A DNA stretch of 64,000 bases from Hypericum androsaemum (lineage: Eukaryota; Streptophyta; Magnoliopsida; Malpighiales; Hypericaceae), in assembly GCA_963995505.1 (NCBI GenBank), contig OZ023199.1:4893906-4957905 (forward strand). The letters run 5' to 3'. Position 1 is the stretch's first letter. Every line of letters starts with the position of its first letter. Both the position numbers and the translations under genes were made by a program. A model generated the notes under the pieces. It did no database searches and had not been told where the DNA came from. It saw nothing but the letters and a program-made list of their open reading frames with translations. Below, in pieces: positions 11,732 through 23,747 of the stretch.

Positions 11732-12664
11732 CACGGATGTGCAAATGAGATTCGGTATTTGGAATATTCGAGATTTTTCGGTATTCGGGAGTTCAGGATC
11801 GGTATATCGGGATTCAGAATTTAATTCGGTATGAATTTTTAGGAAAATTTAGTGAATTTCAGTATTCGGTAGAATTTTGATAAATATTAGTATTATACCA
11901 AAATACCAAAAATTCTAAAGTACTAAAGTATAATTTGCCAGTTATATAATAAAAAATTTCCTGAACCTATATGTTCAAGTCTCATCCTCTCTCTGTCTCT
12001 CTCGATTCTCCTCCCCCAACTCAAGAAAACCAAATAAAAATAAAAATCACCAATCGCCGGCCACTAACAATACGCCTCCGACGAGTCCGACCACCAGCAC
12101 ACCTCCGGCAAGTTCGACTCTGTCAGGTTAGTCTCATTCGAACTTATTTTAAATTGCAAAATAAAAATAGAGTTTGTGATTTGGGGATTTTTCAATTAGG
12201 ATTATAGGGTTTTAAGATAGGTATGAGTTGGTAAATTGATGAAAGTTATAGAGGTGAAGTGATACATGTTCGTGACTGGGTTTACGAGGATGCGAGTCAA
12301 TTAATGTGAATATGTTCCTTTCACGTGTTGTCTTTTCTTGACATTGACAATTTGATTTTTTTTTACAACAGACTCTTGTGAATTATGATGGATGGAGGAG
12401 GAGAAGAAGAAAATCTTTTTATTGAAAAAAAAATTCAAAAATGATGGAAAAATGTATTCAAAAGAAATAAGAGGACTGGGTTTATGTTTTCTTCATATGG
12501 AATTGGGTATTATGGGTAAATTCGGATCCCAATCCCGAATTTAATTTAGTATTCGGTATGTTATCGAATTAATTATGAGATCAGGATCGGGATTAAATTT
12601 TTTCAATTTCGACATTTGGAATATTCAGTATTTGATATTTGGGATCGGAATATTATGCACATTT
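11732..12664. mobile_element. Non-autonomous hAT-like DNA transposon, 933 bp
   Basis: It is flanked on both sides by the 8-bp direct repeat GTTAGGTG (11724-11731 and 12665-12672), the duplication size made by hAT transposases. The ends are short inverted repeats (CACGGATGTGCAAAT against AAATGTGCATAAT on the other strand). Both subterminal regions are full of ATTCGG/GGTATTC motifs. No transposase frame is present. Confidence 0.8.
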
Positions 12665-13071
12665 GTTAGGTGTCTTTGGAACAATAATATATTTAATAAT
12701 ATTTATTGGCTTTTACTGTCTCTGAGGGATCGATTTTTAAAAAAGTAGAGCATGTAAATGGGTAAGAAACGTGGCTGTACCTATATCATGATTTACCTAT
12801 GTATTAAATTAAATATTTTAAAATAAAAACTCCGGTCTCGCAGCGGTCTGGCCGACCTGGACCACTTTTACATCTTGTAGTTTCACGATTTTTGAGATAT
12901 AATCTAACGGTTAGAAAACGACCATTTAAATTAAGTGGTATGTACCTTCGTGTCACTTTTAAGCTCGGATGGTTCCCCGAGCCAAATTTCACTCCGAACT
13001 AACAAACGACGTCGTCCAGAAATTGAGTTGGCTGCCACATCAGAATTTATTATCACGCTTGGCAATATCTA

Positions 13072-13266
13072 TGTTATGGAACGTGTGCATCACGTCTCCA
13101 AGATTGATGGGATCACAATTATCAATTACCCTTCTGTAAACATTTGTAATTTAAATTTTGATTTCATACCTTATCAGTTAGGTAGATTCCTTAATAGGGT
13201 TAGCCATACTCTTGTATTTATACACACGTTCCCGATCAATACAATCAGCGGCATTCACAATCTTCA
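13072..13266 (+). repeat. 5' LTR of copia element 2
   Basis: 195 bp, TGTTAT...CTTCA. Followed directly by the tRNA primer site. Confidence 0.94.
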
Positions 13267-13278
13267 TGGTATCAGAGC
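13267..13278 (+). other. Primer-binding site of copia element 2
   Basis: TGGTATCAGAGC, complementary to initiator-Met tRNA, immediately after the LTR. Confidence 0.9.
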
Positions 13279-13435
13279 CAAACCTGGCTTAAAACCCTAA
13301 ACACTAGCCTACCCGCCGCACAAATATCTATCCCACAAATAAAATATATATGCCGACGGTGATGGAAGTTCGGGCAACGCCAGCTCAAACCATGGGGATT
13401 CCAACATCGCGCAGCCAAAGAGTACTGTCGACTCC

Positions 13436-16400
13436 ATGTCGCCGTACTACATTCACCCGTTTGATCATCCCGCACAAGTTTTCGTTCCAGAGCTCTTGAA
13501 CGACAGAAACTATGGCGAATGGATGACGGACATGTCTGACCTCTTGTTTGCAAAGAACAAGTTCGGTTTCGTTGACGGATCGCTTCAAAGGCCAGCTCCG
13601 GATTCTGCTGATTTGAATCATTGGATTCACGGAGACCATATGGTGAAAGGATGGCTTCGGAATTCAATGGCCAAGGAGATCCGATCCAGCGTTCGATGCG
13701 CAAAAACATCGCAAGAAATCTGGTTCGATATTGCTGAGAGATTCAGACAAGGCAGCGCCCCTCGCGCATATGACCTTCGTAGGGCGATTTCCCTCTTGCG
13801 GCAAGACCAGATGACTGTCTCATCCTACTACACAATGTTGAAAGGCCTCTGGGATGAGGTCCAGGCGATCCGACCTCTCCACAAGTCTTCATGCACAAGT
13901 TGTGACCACGATATGATGAAGCAGATGCTGAAAATCAGGGAAGAAGAACAACTTCATGATTTTTTGATGGGTTTAGATGATGCTTTTAATACTGTCAAAT
14001 CACAGATATTAAGCACACAGCCTATCCCGAGCCTTCGTCAAGCCTATCACCTGATCGCTGAAGAAGAGCAACGGCGGGCGATCTCCTCGGCTAGGAAGCC
14101 AGCTTCTGAAATGGCTGCCTTCCATCTGCGCATCGCAGACCAATCACGAGGGAAGGATAATCGGAGGCTCACTGATGGAAATAAACCCAAGTGCAATCAT
14201 TGTGGCAAAACAGGCCACACCGTTGAAACATGTTTCGAACTGGTTGGATATCCAGATGGATGGAAGAAAGGGGGTCGTGATCCAACCCAGAAAGACACCA
14301 ACCGCAATGGAAGCAATCGTCGTGGCCGTGAAGCTGGTGGACGAGCTAACCCGAGAGCAGCTCAGGTTCGCACGGAAGAGAGTCCAGTCCCTGGTATGTC
14401 CAATGAACAGCTGAGCAGCTTAATGAAACATCTTGGAATTAAGGTCGAAACAGGTTCTCCTTCGGGACAGACGCAGTCGTCCGAGGCTTGCGTAAACATG
14501 GCTGGTAAGGCCTTCTCATCTCGCCCTTGGGTTCTTGATTCGGGAGCCACCGATCATATCACATGCAATGAGAACTGGATAGAGAAAGGAACCCTTCGTA
14601 ATGGGGATTTTTCACCTGTCAAAATTCCAAATGGAGATGATGTGCGTGTGCAGGGAACTGGCACGGTGCAACTATGTGACGGCTTACGACTTGAAAGAGT
14701 CCTATATATTCCAAATTTTAACTGCAATTTGTTATCCGTTAGTCGGTTAACAAAGGATTTCAATTGCATAGTAACTTTTCTAGCTGATGTTTGTGTGATT
14801 CAGGACTCAGTTACGAGGAACCCGATTGGAGCGGGTAAGCACCGGGATGGATTATACTACTTCGAAGGCCTGCGAACGGGGGGGACAGTTCTTTCAGCAG
14901 TGCAGACCAAGGATGTCATCTTGTGGCATCAACGATTGGGGCACGCATCAAGTGAGAAGCTTCGCCATATTCCTTCTCTGGCCGATCTACCATTTCCGAA
15001 TAAGTTTGATCATTGCAACTCTTGTATTCGTGCAAAACAGACTCGCCTGCCATTTTCTACTAGTGTTATTCAAACTGAGACTTGCTTTGATTTGATCCAC
15101 TGTGACGTTTGGGGGCCGTACAAAACTCCTGCTACTTGTGGTGCACATTATTTCTTGACCATAGTAGATGACTTTAGCAGAGGTGTATGGACATACTTGA
15201 TCAAACATTAATCTGATGTCGCACGCCATTTGATCGCTTTTTGCAACATGATTGAAAGACAGTTTGAAAAGAAGGTCAAAAGCGTACTCTCGGATAATGG
15301 CATGGAGTTCCGTTCGGGTGAGCTTTTTGCCTACTATGAAGCCAACGATATTTTGACTCAAACAAGTTGTCCCTATACTCCACAACATAATGGAGTGGTG
15401 GAATGTCGGCATCGTCATATTTTGGAGGTAGCCCGTTCTCTACTTTTTCGGTCAAATTTACCAATTATGTTCTGGGGAGAATGTGTGCTCACCGCCACGT
15501 ACATCATAAACTGATTACCATCATCAGCTCTCCTCTCTAAAACTCCTTATGAGATAATTTTTGGCGGACCACCATCATATGATCATATGCGAACATTTGG
15601 ATGTCGGGTGTATGCTCACAACCATATGCGAAAGGATAAGTTTGATACCCGAAGCATTCCATGCATTTTTATTGGATATCCTTTTGGTCAAAAGGGATAT
15701 CGTGTTTACGATGTGGCCAACAAGAGATTCTTGGTGACAAGAGATGCCACCTTCCTTGAAGACGAATTTCCGTATCAAGAAAATGGCGAGGAGAAGTTCT
15801 CTCACCCAAGCTACGTGGGATTAGGATCTCCCTGTGATAGAATTATTGAGGAGCCCATCCCACAATTAACTCCCATTGATACTAATGACGAGCCCAATGA
15901 AGCTGTACAAGTAGATTCCGGAACCCAAGAAACTGGGCCCTTGCACTCCGACTCTCACAGCTTACCTATTGAACAAAGCCTGGTTCCTGAGGCCATTCCA
16001 CCATAAGTTCGACGTAGCTCCAGAACCAAGGCTGCTCCTCTTCATCTTGGTGACTATGAAGTCATGCTCCCCCCTTCGCTCTCCGTCCCGTCTGCTGCCC
16101 CTGCTCCAAGAGGTAATCTCGTTGCTCATCCTATCGCATATTACATTAGTTATGATAAGTTTTTTGCTTCTCATCGAGCACACTTAACGAATCTGATTTC
16201 CCACCAAGAACCTAGAAACTTTCATGATGCAGTAAAGTCACCTCATTGGCATGACACCATGTGCAAGGAAATAGCGGCTCTTGAGTCTAATGGGACGTGG
16301 GACATTGTTCGCCTTCCCCCTAGCAAGCAAACGGTCGACTCCAAATGGGTCTACAAGATCAAGTTTCGTCCCGATGGTACAATTGAACGATACAAGGCAC

Positions 16401-17740
16401 GGTTGGTCGCCCGAGGTTTCAAATAAGTGGAAGGTATTGACTATCATGATACTTTTGCACCAGTGGCAAAGCTTGTCTCCGTGCGATGTTTGTTATCTAT
16501 TGCAGTGAAACGTGGTTGGACAATCCAACAGCTTGATGTCAACAATGCATTCCTACACGGTGACTTATTGGAAGAGGTCTATATGGCCATCCCACAGGGC
16601 TTTGGTCGACCGGGGGACACTAGGGTTTGTCGCCTCCGCAAATCATTGTATGGCCTTAAGCAAGCTTCTCGTAGCTGGTATAGCAAGCTTGCTGCGACCC
16701 TGCTCAAACTTGGTTTTCGGCATTCTCGTGCAGATCATGCACTCTTTATCCATCGAGAAGGCAACTTGGTGCTATATTTGTTGGTGTATGTGGACGATGT
16801 CATCCTTGTAGGGGATAATATCTCCAAGCTTGTGCACACGAAGACCTACTTGAATGATTCTTTTGGCATCAAGGATCTCAGAACTTTGAAATATTTCTTG
16901 GGCATTGAGGCAGCCAGAACATCCGATGGCCTGGTCCTAAACCAACATAAGTATTTACTTGACATACTCCAGGAATGTGGCAAGAAGGATGCCCGACCTA
17001 GCCCCATACCTATTGAGCAGAATCATCGATTGAAGACTTCTACTGACACGGTTGACGAATCATCTCGCTATCGACAATTAGTCGGACGACTAATGTATCT
17101 TACAGTTACGCGTCCTGACATCGTGTATGCTGTGAATGTGCTAAGTCAGCTTGTTGAATCTCCTGGTCAAGTACATGTTGATGCAGCTGATCGGGTTCTC
17201 CGATATCTCAAAAGTACACCAGGATAAGGCATTCTACTCACGAAGCAACCTGGGTTTGATCTTGCAGCTTACTGTGATGCTGACTGGGGAGGCTGCCCAA
17301 TGACAAGGAGGTCTCGGAGTGGGTATTTCATCACTCTTGGAGGGTCTCCAGTATCATGGCGAAGCAAGAAGCAAAGCGTTGTTGCCCGCTCATCAGCTGA
17401 AGCTGAATATCGTGCTATGGCAGTCATGGTCAGTGAAATACTTTGGCTGCGCTGGCTACTATCTGATCTCGGTGTGTCCCAAAATGGACCTACTCCGTTG
17501 CATTGTGACAACCAGGCCGCATTACACATTGCTCAAAATCCGGTTTATCATGAGCGTACAAAGCACGTTGAAATAGACTGCTATTTTGTACGAGAGAGAG
17601 TTCAGTCAAATGAGATCACTCCTTGCAAAATTGACACCGCATCACAATTGGCCGATATCTTTACCAAGGGACTTGGAGCTGATAGATTTCAAGAACTCGT
17701 CTCCAAGTTGGGCGTTATTAACCTCCACGCTCCAACTTGA
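13436..17740 (+). pseudogene. Copia element 2 gag-pol, single frame with five stop codons
   Basis: The frame from 13436 to the stop at 17738 is 1,435 codons long with no frameshift. It encodes gag, a CX2CX4HX4C zinc knuckle (about 14192-14233), protease (LDSGATDH near 14533), gag-pre-integrase (LWHQRLGHAS near 14923), integrase, reverse transcriptase (YVDDV near 16786) and RNase H (SSAEAEYRA near 17392). In-frame stops at 15209, 15512, 16004, 16424 and 17225 disable it. The frame is open upstream of the first ATG toward 13350, so the original start was probably there and has been lost. The role of the intact product is reverse transcription and integration of the element. Confidence 0.92.
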
Positions 17741-17748
17741 GGGGGGAG

Positions 17749-17943
17749 TGTTATAGAACGTGTGCATCACGTCTCCAAGATTGATGGGATCACAATTATC
17801 AATTACCCTTCTGTAAACATTTGTAATTTAAATTTTGATTTCATACCTTATCAGTTAGGTAGATTCTTTAATAGGGTTAGCCATACTCTTGTATTTATAC
17901 ATACGTTCCCGATCAATACAATCAGCGGCATTCACAATCTTCA
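17749..17943 (+). repeat. 3' LTR of copia element 2
   Basis: 195 bp, three transitions away from the 5' LTR, preceded by a purine tract. Confidence 0.94.
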
Positions 17944-18255
17944 ATTTACATGGGCCGATTTTAATATTCTTTCAATTCCTTATTTTTTTATTATTTTTTA
18001 AATATCGCTCCTTTATATATTCAAAAACACCCAAATCAAAACCCTAACCTCTCATTTTTTAATCCACTCAGTCTCTCTTCCTCTCAATCCCAACTCGCTC
18101 TCCTTCTCCCTCGCCCTCGCCCTCCCACCCTCAGGCCCTCTTTCCCCTGTAACCCGTCACCTCAAAAAGCCACGAAATCGTTAAAGCAAGTCTCAGTCTA
18201 ACAAGTATGTACAGTTTTTTTACGATTTCTAACCCACTCAGTCTTTCTCTCCAAT

Positions 18256-19159
18256 ATCTTAGAGAGAGAGAGGTTTGAAGAGGTGGTGAGGATGTGACAA
18301 AAGAGGAGTTATTGCAGAGATCAGCATTAATGGAGGGTGATGCGATAGAGAGAGAAAGAGATCGAGAGAGAGAGAGAGAGATCAAAAACATATTTATTTT
18401 TTGATATATATGCTTTATATTCCATTCTTGTGAGTCTTTTGGATTTAGAGAGATGAGAAGTCGAAAGGGAAGGTGTAACAGTGACGTGAATTTTGTCTCG
18501 CTCCCGCGCCGTATTCAATACTACACAACTTTCAACCGTTTTTCTACCTTTTTTGGTCAAATGCAAAACCATTAAAAAAACTCTTCATTTTTGCTGGCGT
18601 TATTTTTCTTTAAACCATTTGTTAAAATATACCTATTGAGCCGATGAATAAACCATATTCGAAATAGATAAAATCGTTAAAAGATTTTTCCAACAAATAT
18701 TAACATTATAAAATTTTCAATAAAATGAACTCTAGACTAAACCGGAATAAAATGCATTAAGACCTATGTAACTAGTACTAGTCCCTCTTGTTTACAAAAT
18801 CATACAATTTAGCCCTGTGCCTCTTGTCTAATCTAAAGTCCAAACAAGTCTTTAAGTTTTTTTATTTGGTGGAAATATCGATTCTTCCCCGAAAATAAAA
18901 TGAATACAATTATAAGAACTTCAATTTTATCTATATCCTCCCCCTTTCTCTCATACATGCTACAACTTCGACGAAATATTCTCCCGACAGAGCTTTCAAG
19001 TTGCATCTAGACAGACAACTTTTGGTTTGCTTACAAAAAAAAATTAATCTTCCTAAGTTTTGACCTCTTGTATACAACTGGAAGACTAGTGTGACTCGGT
19101 CATATTTCAGTGATGGATTTATAATTTAGATAAGTTTTTAAGTGATTCTCTGTTATCTA
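18256..19159. other. Interior of the fold-back element
   Basis: About 900 bp between the two arms. It contains a GAGA-rich run (about 18260-18385) and otherwise AT-rich sequence. I see no gene or conserved motif. Confidence 0.4.
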
Positions 19160-19665
19160 CACAGAGAGACTGAGTGGGTTAGAAACCGTAAAAAAATAAT
19201 ACATACATGTTAGATTTCGGCTTGTTTTAACGATTTCGTGGCTTTTTGAGGCGACAGGTCACGGGTGAAAGAGGACCTGAGGGTGGGAGGGCGAGGGAGA
19301 GGGAGTCGGGTTCGAGAGGAAGAGAGACTGAGTGGGTTAGAAAATAAGAGGTTAGGGTTTTGATTTGGGTGTTTTTGAATATATAAAGGAGGGGTATTTG
19401 TAATAAAAAAAAGTAAGGGATTGAAAGGATATTAAAGTCGGTCCATGTAAATAATGCCAAGCGACATAAAAAAATTATGATGTGGCAGCCAACTCAGCTT
19501 CTGAACGACGTCGTTTGTTGATTCGGAGTGAAATTTGGCTTGGGGAGCCATCCGAGCCTAAAAATGTCACGAGGGTGCATACCAAAGGATTTAAATGGTC
19601 ATTTTTCAACCAAAAGATTATATCTCAAAAACGATAAAACTACAAGGTATAAAAGTATACTTTCC

Positions 19666-20302
19666 CCAAAAAAAAATACATGATAACTAACCCACCGTAC
19701 AGGTTTAAGACTAATTTCCGGGGAACATACATGATAGACCATATTCACCAGAAAACGAAATGAAACCAAACCAAACCGGTCTCCTTCTTCGCTTATTGAG
19801 GAAGGGAGATGTGGATGCCAAACCCGGCACCACCGTCAAACAAAGACAAATACGGTGCCGCAACCATAAACTAAAAAGAAACACAACTGACCATTCAACA
19901 ATCATCGGTACTCCAAAGATCTAAACACAATTAAACCCTAAACTTAAATCCAATAGCCAACGAGAATGCTTTTAAAAGAACCGAGAAAATCCAATTCCCA
20001 ACCAAGTCAAGGGCCACCGCTTCCGGTTCCACCTCGGCGACGGCATCTTCAGCTCCGAGGGTCACCTCTTGTCGCTTTTGTGAGGGTAATAAAATTTAAG
20101 AATTGTGAATGGAACTAAGAACAGATGAATTATACATAAAACAAACACTAACATCTTCCGTAATAAAACCAGACAACAAGTACAAAAACTAATTAAGATA
20201 ACCAGGCCACAGCTTGAACAGATCCAGACATTTTCATGAACCCTGAATACTGTTCAAGCTTACGAGGCCACAGATATAGAGAGTCCATGCTCTTTTCACT
20301 CT
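19666..20302. other. Intergenic, 3' side of the coiled-coil gene
   Basis: It holds a GC-richer patch at about 19990-20085 that reads as an open but unrecognised frame on the minus strand, and a segment at 20094-20146 that recurs at 21668-21720. No gene is supported. Confidence 0.35.
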
Positions 20303-20848
20303 TCAACTATCTAGTCTCGATCTACCTTCCCAGACCAAAGCAATGACAATAATACAAAGCATAGAGATCACCAGGCGATTCACTTCCTTCTCCGCGGTGT
20401 TTAGCTGAATCTTGAGATTGGCAACCTTGGCTTTGTAACTCGAAAGATCGGTATGCAGGCGATTATTTTCATCTCTTAGGCTTCTGACCTCCAAATCCAA
20501 CTGGTTCTTTTGCACTATCGCGCTTTTGAGATCGGAGTTGAGCCTTCTGTTTTCATCTCTCTCGTATTTAACCTCAGAACGATACAGATTCTTCTCCTCT
20601 GTCATGGTCCAAAGTGTGGAGTTGAGCCTTCTGTTTTCATCTCTCTTGTATTTAACCTCAGAATAATATAGATTCTTCTCCTCTGTCATGGACCCAAGTG
20701 TGGAGTTGAGCCTATTGTTTTCCTCTGTTGGGCGCTCGACCTCGTCATCCAGGTCTTCAGGCATTTCCTCATCAGAATGACAGTCACCATCGTCTTTTTC
20801 TTTATAGCCAGACTCCAGATCCTGAGTGGTGTAAATTGGTTTCGGCAT
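20303..20848 (-). CDS. Tail-anchored coiled-coil protein with 28-residue repeats
   Basis: A single-exon frame of 181 residues. Residues about 1-38 are acidic and hydrophilic. Residues about 40-155 are four successive 28-residue units, each opening with an ENNRL or ENRRL signature and built of heptads, so a long coiled coil is expected. Residues about 158-172 form one hydrophobic segment (LVISMLCIIVIALVW) followed by only about eight polar residues, which is the layout of a tail-anchored membrane protein. Two of the units are near-identical at DNA level (20538-20621 and 20622-20705), so the array grew recently by tandem duplication. I do not recognise the family. The open frame through the duplication argues that it is maintained as protein. 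Role unknown; tethering at a membrane is inference only. Confidence 0.65.
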   Translation of the reverse strand: MPKPIYTTQDLESGYKEKDDGDCHSDEEMPEDLDDEVERPTEENNRLNSTLGSMTEEKNLYYSEVKYKRDENRRLNSTLWTMTEEKNLYRSEVKYERDENRRLNSDLKSAIVQKNQLDLEVRSLRDENNRLHTDLSSYKAKVANLKIQLNTAEKEVNRLVISMLCIIVIALVWEGRSRLDS

Positions 20849-21721
20849 CTTCTTCGTCGGTGATTAGCTTCCGTCTTTATGTGTAATTTGGTTCTGATAT
20901 TATTTTTTTTAGGGGAAGGTTCTGATATCTATTGGAGGAGCATTCTTGGTTTAATTTATCTTCAAATTTCGTTGTTGCCTCTTGCCAATTCTTTCCATTT
21001 TTTATTATTTTTTGGAAGCCAACTTAAAGCAAGTTGGCGAATAATAATTCAGGGAAATCGCGTAAACGCACTCGCGTCTACCGAATAGAAAGATGATTTT
21101 GGTCAATGGATCCTACCAAAGAGTAAAACGCATTTTTTAAAAAGTAAATATTAGTTGCTATATTTGCTAAAATTTGAACTTTAATTTCGTTAAATCATGC
21201 TGCTTTAGGCCAAAGTATATGTTATGTTTCTTTTTAAATTTTTTTCGATCAAAAATATATTATCACTCTCTCACCTCTAGTAACAAGCAATTTTTTCCTA
21301 GCAAACTGAATATCAAATAGTATAAATCAAAAAATACTAGTTGAGCTATTCAAATTGAGTGTTTTTTAATAATCTTCTGGTTTTTTTATAATCTGGTAAT
21401 TATGTTTCGACATGAAATAAACAATTTTATTTCTTAAAAAAAAGTTAAATGTAGCAAAATTAATGGAAAAATTAAGTGTTCCTTGAAGCGTTATCTTAAG
21501 CGGCTGTGAGAAATATAAATATAATTTAAATGCCTAATAATTTTTTAAATTTCTTTGTTGAATTTATTATTATTAATAATGAAAAGCTAATAAAAAATAA
21601 AAGCATCATTCTTTTGGTTGCTAAAGAAATTAGAAAGAAGTTTATGAAATTTTTTTTTTAAGGGAAGCATTTAAGAATTGTGAATAAAATTGAGAATAGA
21701 TGAATTATACATAAAAACAAG
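20849..21721. other. AT-rich intergenic, 5' side of the coiled-coil gene
   Basis: The promoter of the coiled-coil gene should lie here, but I see no clear TATA box. The remainder is AT-rich and featureless until the repeat copy at 21668-21720. Confidence 0.35.
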
Positions 21722-21960
21722 GAAAAAGGACAGATAAGTACCTTGTAGTTTCACGTTTTCACAACGGGGTACTCGGTAGTTTTCGAAAATTTTCTCGGGC
21801 AGGTCCAGGGTAGCTACCTGTCCATATGGTCTTCGAACGGCGTCGTTTTTAGTCCTACATGGCTGACACGTGGGTAATGTGATTAATTACATATTTAGTT
21901 CTCAATTTATTTATATTTTTTTCAGATAACCCTTTATTTAAATATATATAAATCTAATCC
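21722..21960. repeat. Possible solitary Mutator-like terminus
   Basis: The run TACCTTGTAGTTTCACG near 21740 matches the end motif of the fold-back element at 12850-19665, and a nearby GGCGTCGTTTTT resembles its GACGTCGT block. No matching opposite end was found, so this is likely a relic. Confidence 0.3.
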
Positions 21961-22379
21961 ATGTTCAAAAACTAATCAACCTGTTCACGAACCTTAGACC
22001 ACCAGCATCCGCAACGTGCCCCAACCTAGGTCACGGAATAAATAATTAATTTATCTCTCATCCACATCAGTCCAACCCAATTATCACTTATTCTACCCAC
22101 ATCCGCAACCTGCCCCAACCTAGGTCACAGAATAAATAATTAATTTCTCTCTCATCCACATATTATCTACTTTCATTTTTGTTTATATAAAAATTATATT
22201 AAATATACGTAAATATTTATTCCGTAATTAAGATAACAAGAAATTTTTTTGGCCAAAGTAAAAAAAATTATTTTCCTCGAAGTAGGAATACAAAATTAGA
22301 GAAAAATAATTAGAGGTACATAGAGGTGCCTTAAATGATAAATTACAAATACGAAAGATGCAAATTACATAATACAAAA

Positions 22380-23681
22380 TTAATTACGATTGGCAAATTT
22401 TTGCCAAATATGCTCAATCAAGTCGCTTTTGAGAGCGTTATGAGCTTCTCTACTGCGAAGGTTTTCCCTAGCTGTTATATAGGTGGATAGGCTTCCGATG
22501 CGTTCAGTAGAGAACTGAAAAGGTTCTTCGTTGTCTTCATTCAGGAATTCTGTTGGATCATAATAATGGAGATATGTGTCTTGTTCATCCTCTACTATCA
22601 TATTGTGCAATATGATACAAGTCATCATAATTTTTCCTATGAAATTCTTGTCTGAAAGAAGACATCGACGTTGAATGAATGCAAAACGAGCTTGTAGAAC
22701 TCCAAATGCTCGCTCCACATCCTTTCTAGCAGCCTCTTGATGTTGAGCGAATAACTTGTACTTTAGGGTCGACGGAGATGTAATTGACTTGATAAATGCA
22801 GCTCATGCAGAATATATCTCATCAGTGAGATAATAAGCCATATCATTTTGACGACCGTTCACGATGTAACTCACTTTTGGTGCTCGACCTTCCAAGACAT
22901 CAGTAAAAAGAGGAGATCAGTCCAGTACATTAATATCATTGCACGTACCTGGTGTTCCAAAGAAAGCATGTCATATCCATAAATCATAGGATGCAACTGC
23001 CTTCAAAATGATTGTTGCATTCTCACTCCTTCCTACATATTGCCCAGCCCATGCAGTGGGACAATTTTTTCATTCCCAATACATGCAGTCAATACTGCCT
23101 ATCATACCTGGGAATCCATGTTGTTCTCCGACATAGAGTAGTCTTACCAAATCTTGTTCGTTGGGCTTTCTCAGATACTCGGGACTGAAGCAAGAGATGA
23201 CACCATTAATGAACTTCATGAGAGCTTTCCTTGTTGTAGATTCACCCATTCTCACGTGTTCGTCAACGACATCAGTTGATGTCCCATAAGCTAACACCCT
23301 TATGGCTGTAGTACATTTATGTAATGCTGAAAGACTTTGTCTACCTGCAGCATCTTGTCTTTGTTAAAAATATGCATCTGAAGCACTCACCGCCTCCACT
23401 ATATGAAGGAATAGTAGTCTTCGTATACGAAACCTGCGTCGGAAGGATTCAGGTGGATACGTTAGCCTCTCTATAAAATAGTCGTTCATCAAGCACTCCT
23501 CACTAACCTTGCGTTCCCTATTGAGAAATCGCCTTGGTGGTGGAGTCATTTGCTGATTGTCAACGAGCATATCCTCCAGTATGTGATCAATTTGATGATT
23601 CTGTTCACAGACTCATGCCTCCCATTCATTAAATTTGATGGTGAATGAATCACCAGAACTTGAACCAGAATTGAAAGACAT
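22380..23681 (-). pseudogene. PIF/Harbinger transposase with six stop codons
   Basis: A frame of 434 codons from an ATG at 23681 to the stop at 22380, in one phase from end to end. The DDE catalytic positions can be placed: IDCMYWE near 23080, the aspartate just before the stop in the VLD region near 22920, and ERAFGVLQ near 22712. Stops interrupt it at 23613, 23364, 23070, 22971, 22917 and 22803 (plus-strand coordinates of the lowest base). Where family consensus lets the lost residue be inferred (Trp, Arg or Gln positions), each stop fits a single C-to-T or G-to-A change. The intact enzyme would cut and paste the element in the nucleus together with the Myb-like partner. It cannot be functional as it stands. 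Confidence 0.85.
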
Positions 23682-23747
23682 TTGTAAGGATATTGGAAGG
23701 ATATTTGGATATGTTTAAGTTTGATATTGGTTCAAATATATATATAC

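Larger units (their letters stand above)
13072..17943 (+). mobile_element. Copia element 2, complete LTR retrotransposon
   Basis: LTRs of 195 bp lie at 13072-13266 and 17749-17943 and differ at three positions, all transitions. The primer site TGGTATCAGAGC is at 13267-13278 and the purine tract GAGGGGGGAG at 17739-17748. Flanks ATCTA (13067-13071) and ATTTA (17944-17948) look like a target duplication with one later change; the opposite arm of the host fold-back element reads the empty site and supports this. Length 4.87 kb. Confidence 0.95.
12850..19665. mobile_element. Large fold-back (Mutator-like) element interrupted by copia element 2
   Basis: Two inverted arms of about 500 bp face each other. 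The left arm is 12850-13071 plus 17949 to about 18255; the right arm is about 19160-19665. Shared blocks include GAGATATAATC, CCATTTAAAT, GACGTCGT, GTTGGCTGCCACATCA and AAAACACCCAAATCAAAACC. Removing the copia insertion leaves an element of about 1.9 kb with no transposase. Long arms and the CCTTGTAGTTT-type ends resemble Mutator-like elements. The outer limits are approximate and I found no 9-bp target duplication. Confidence 0.7.
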
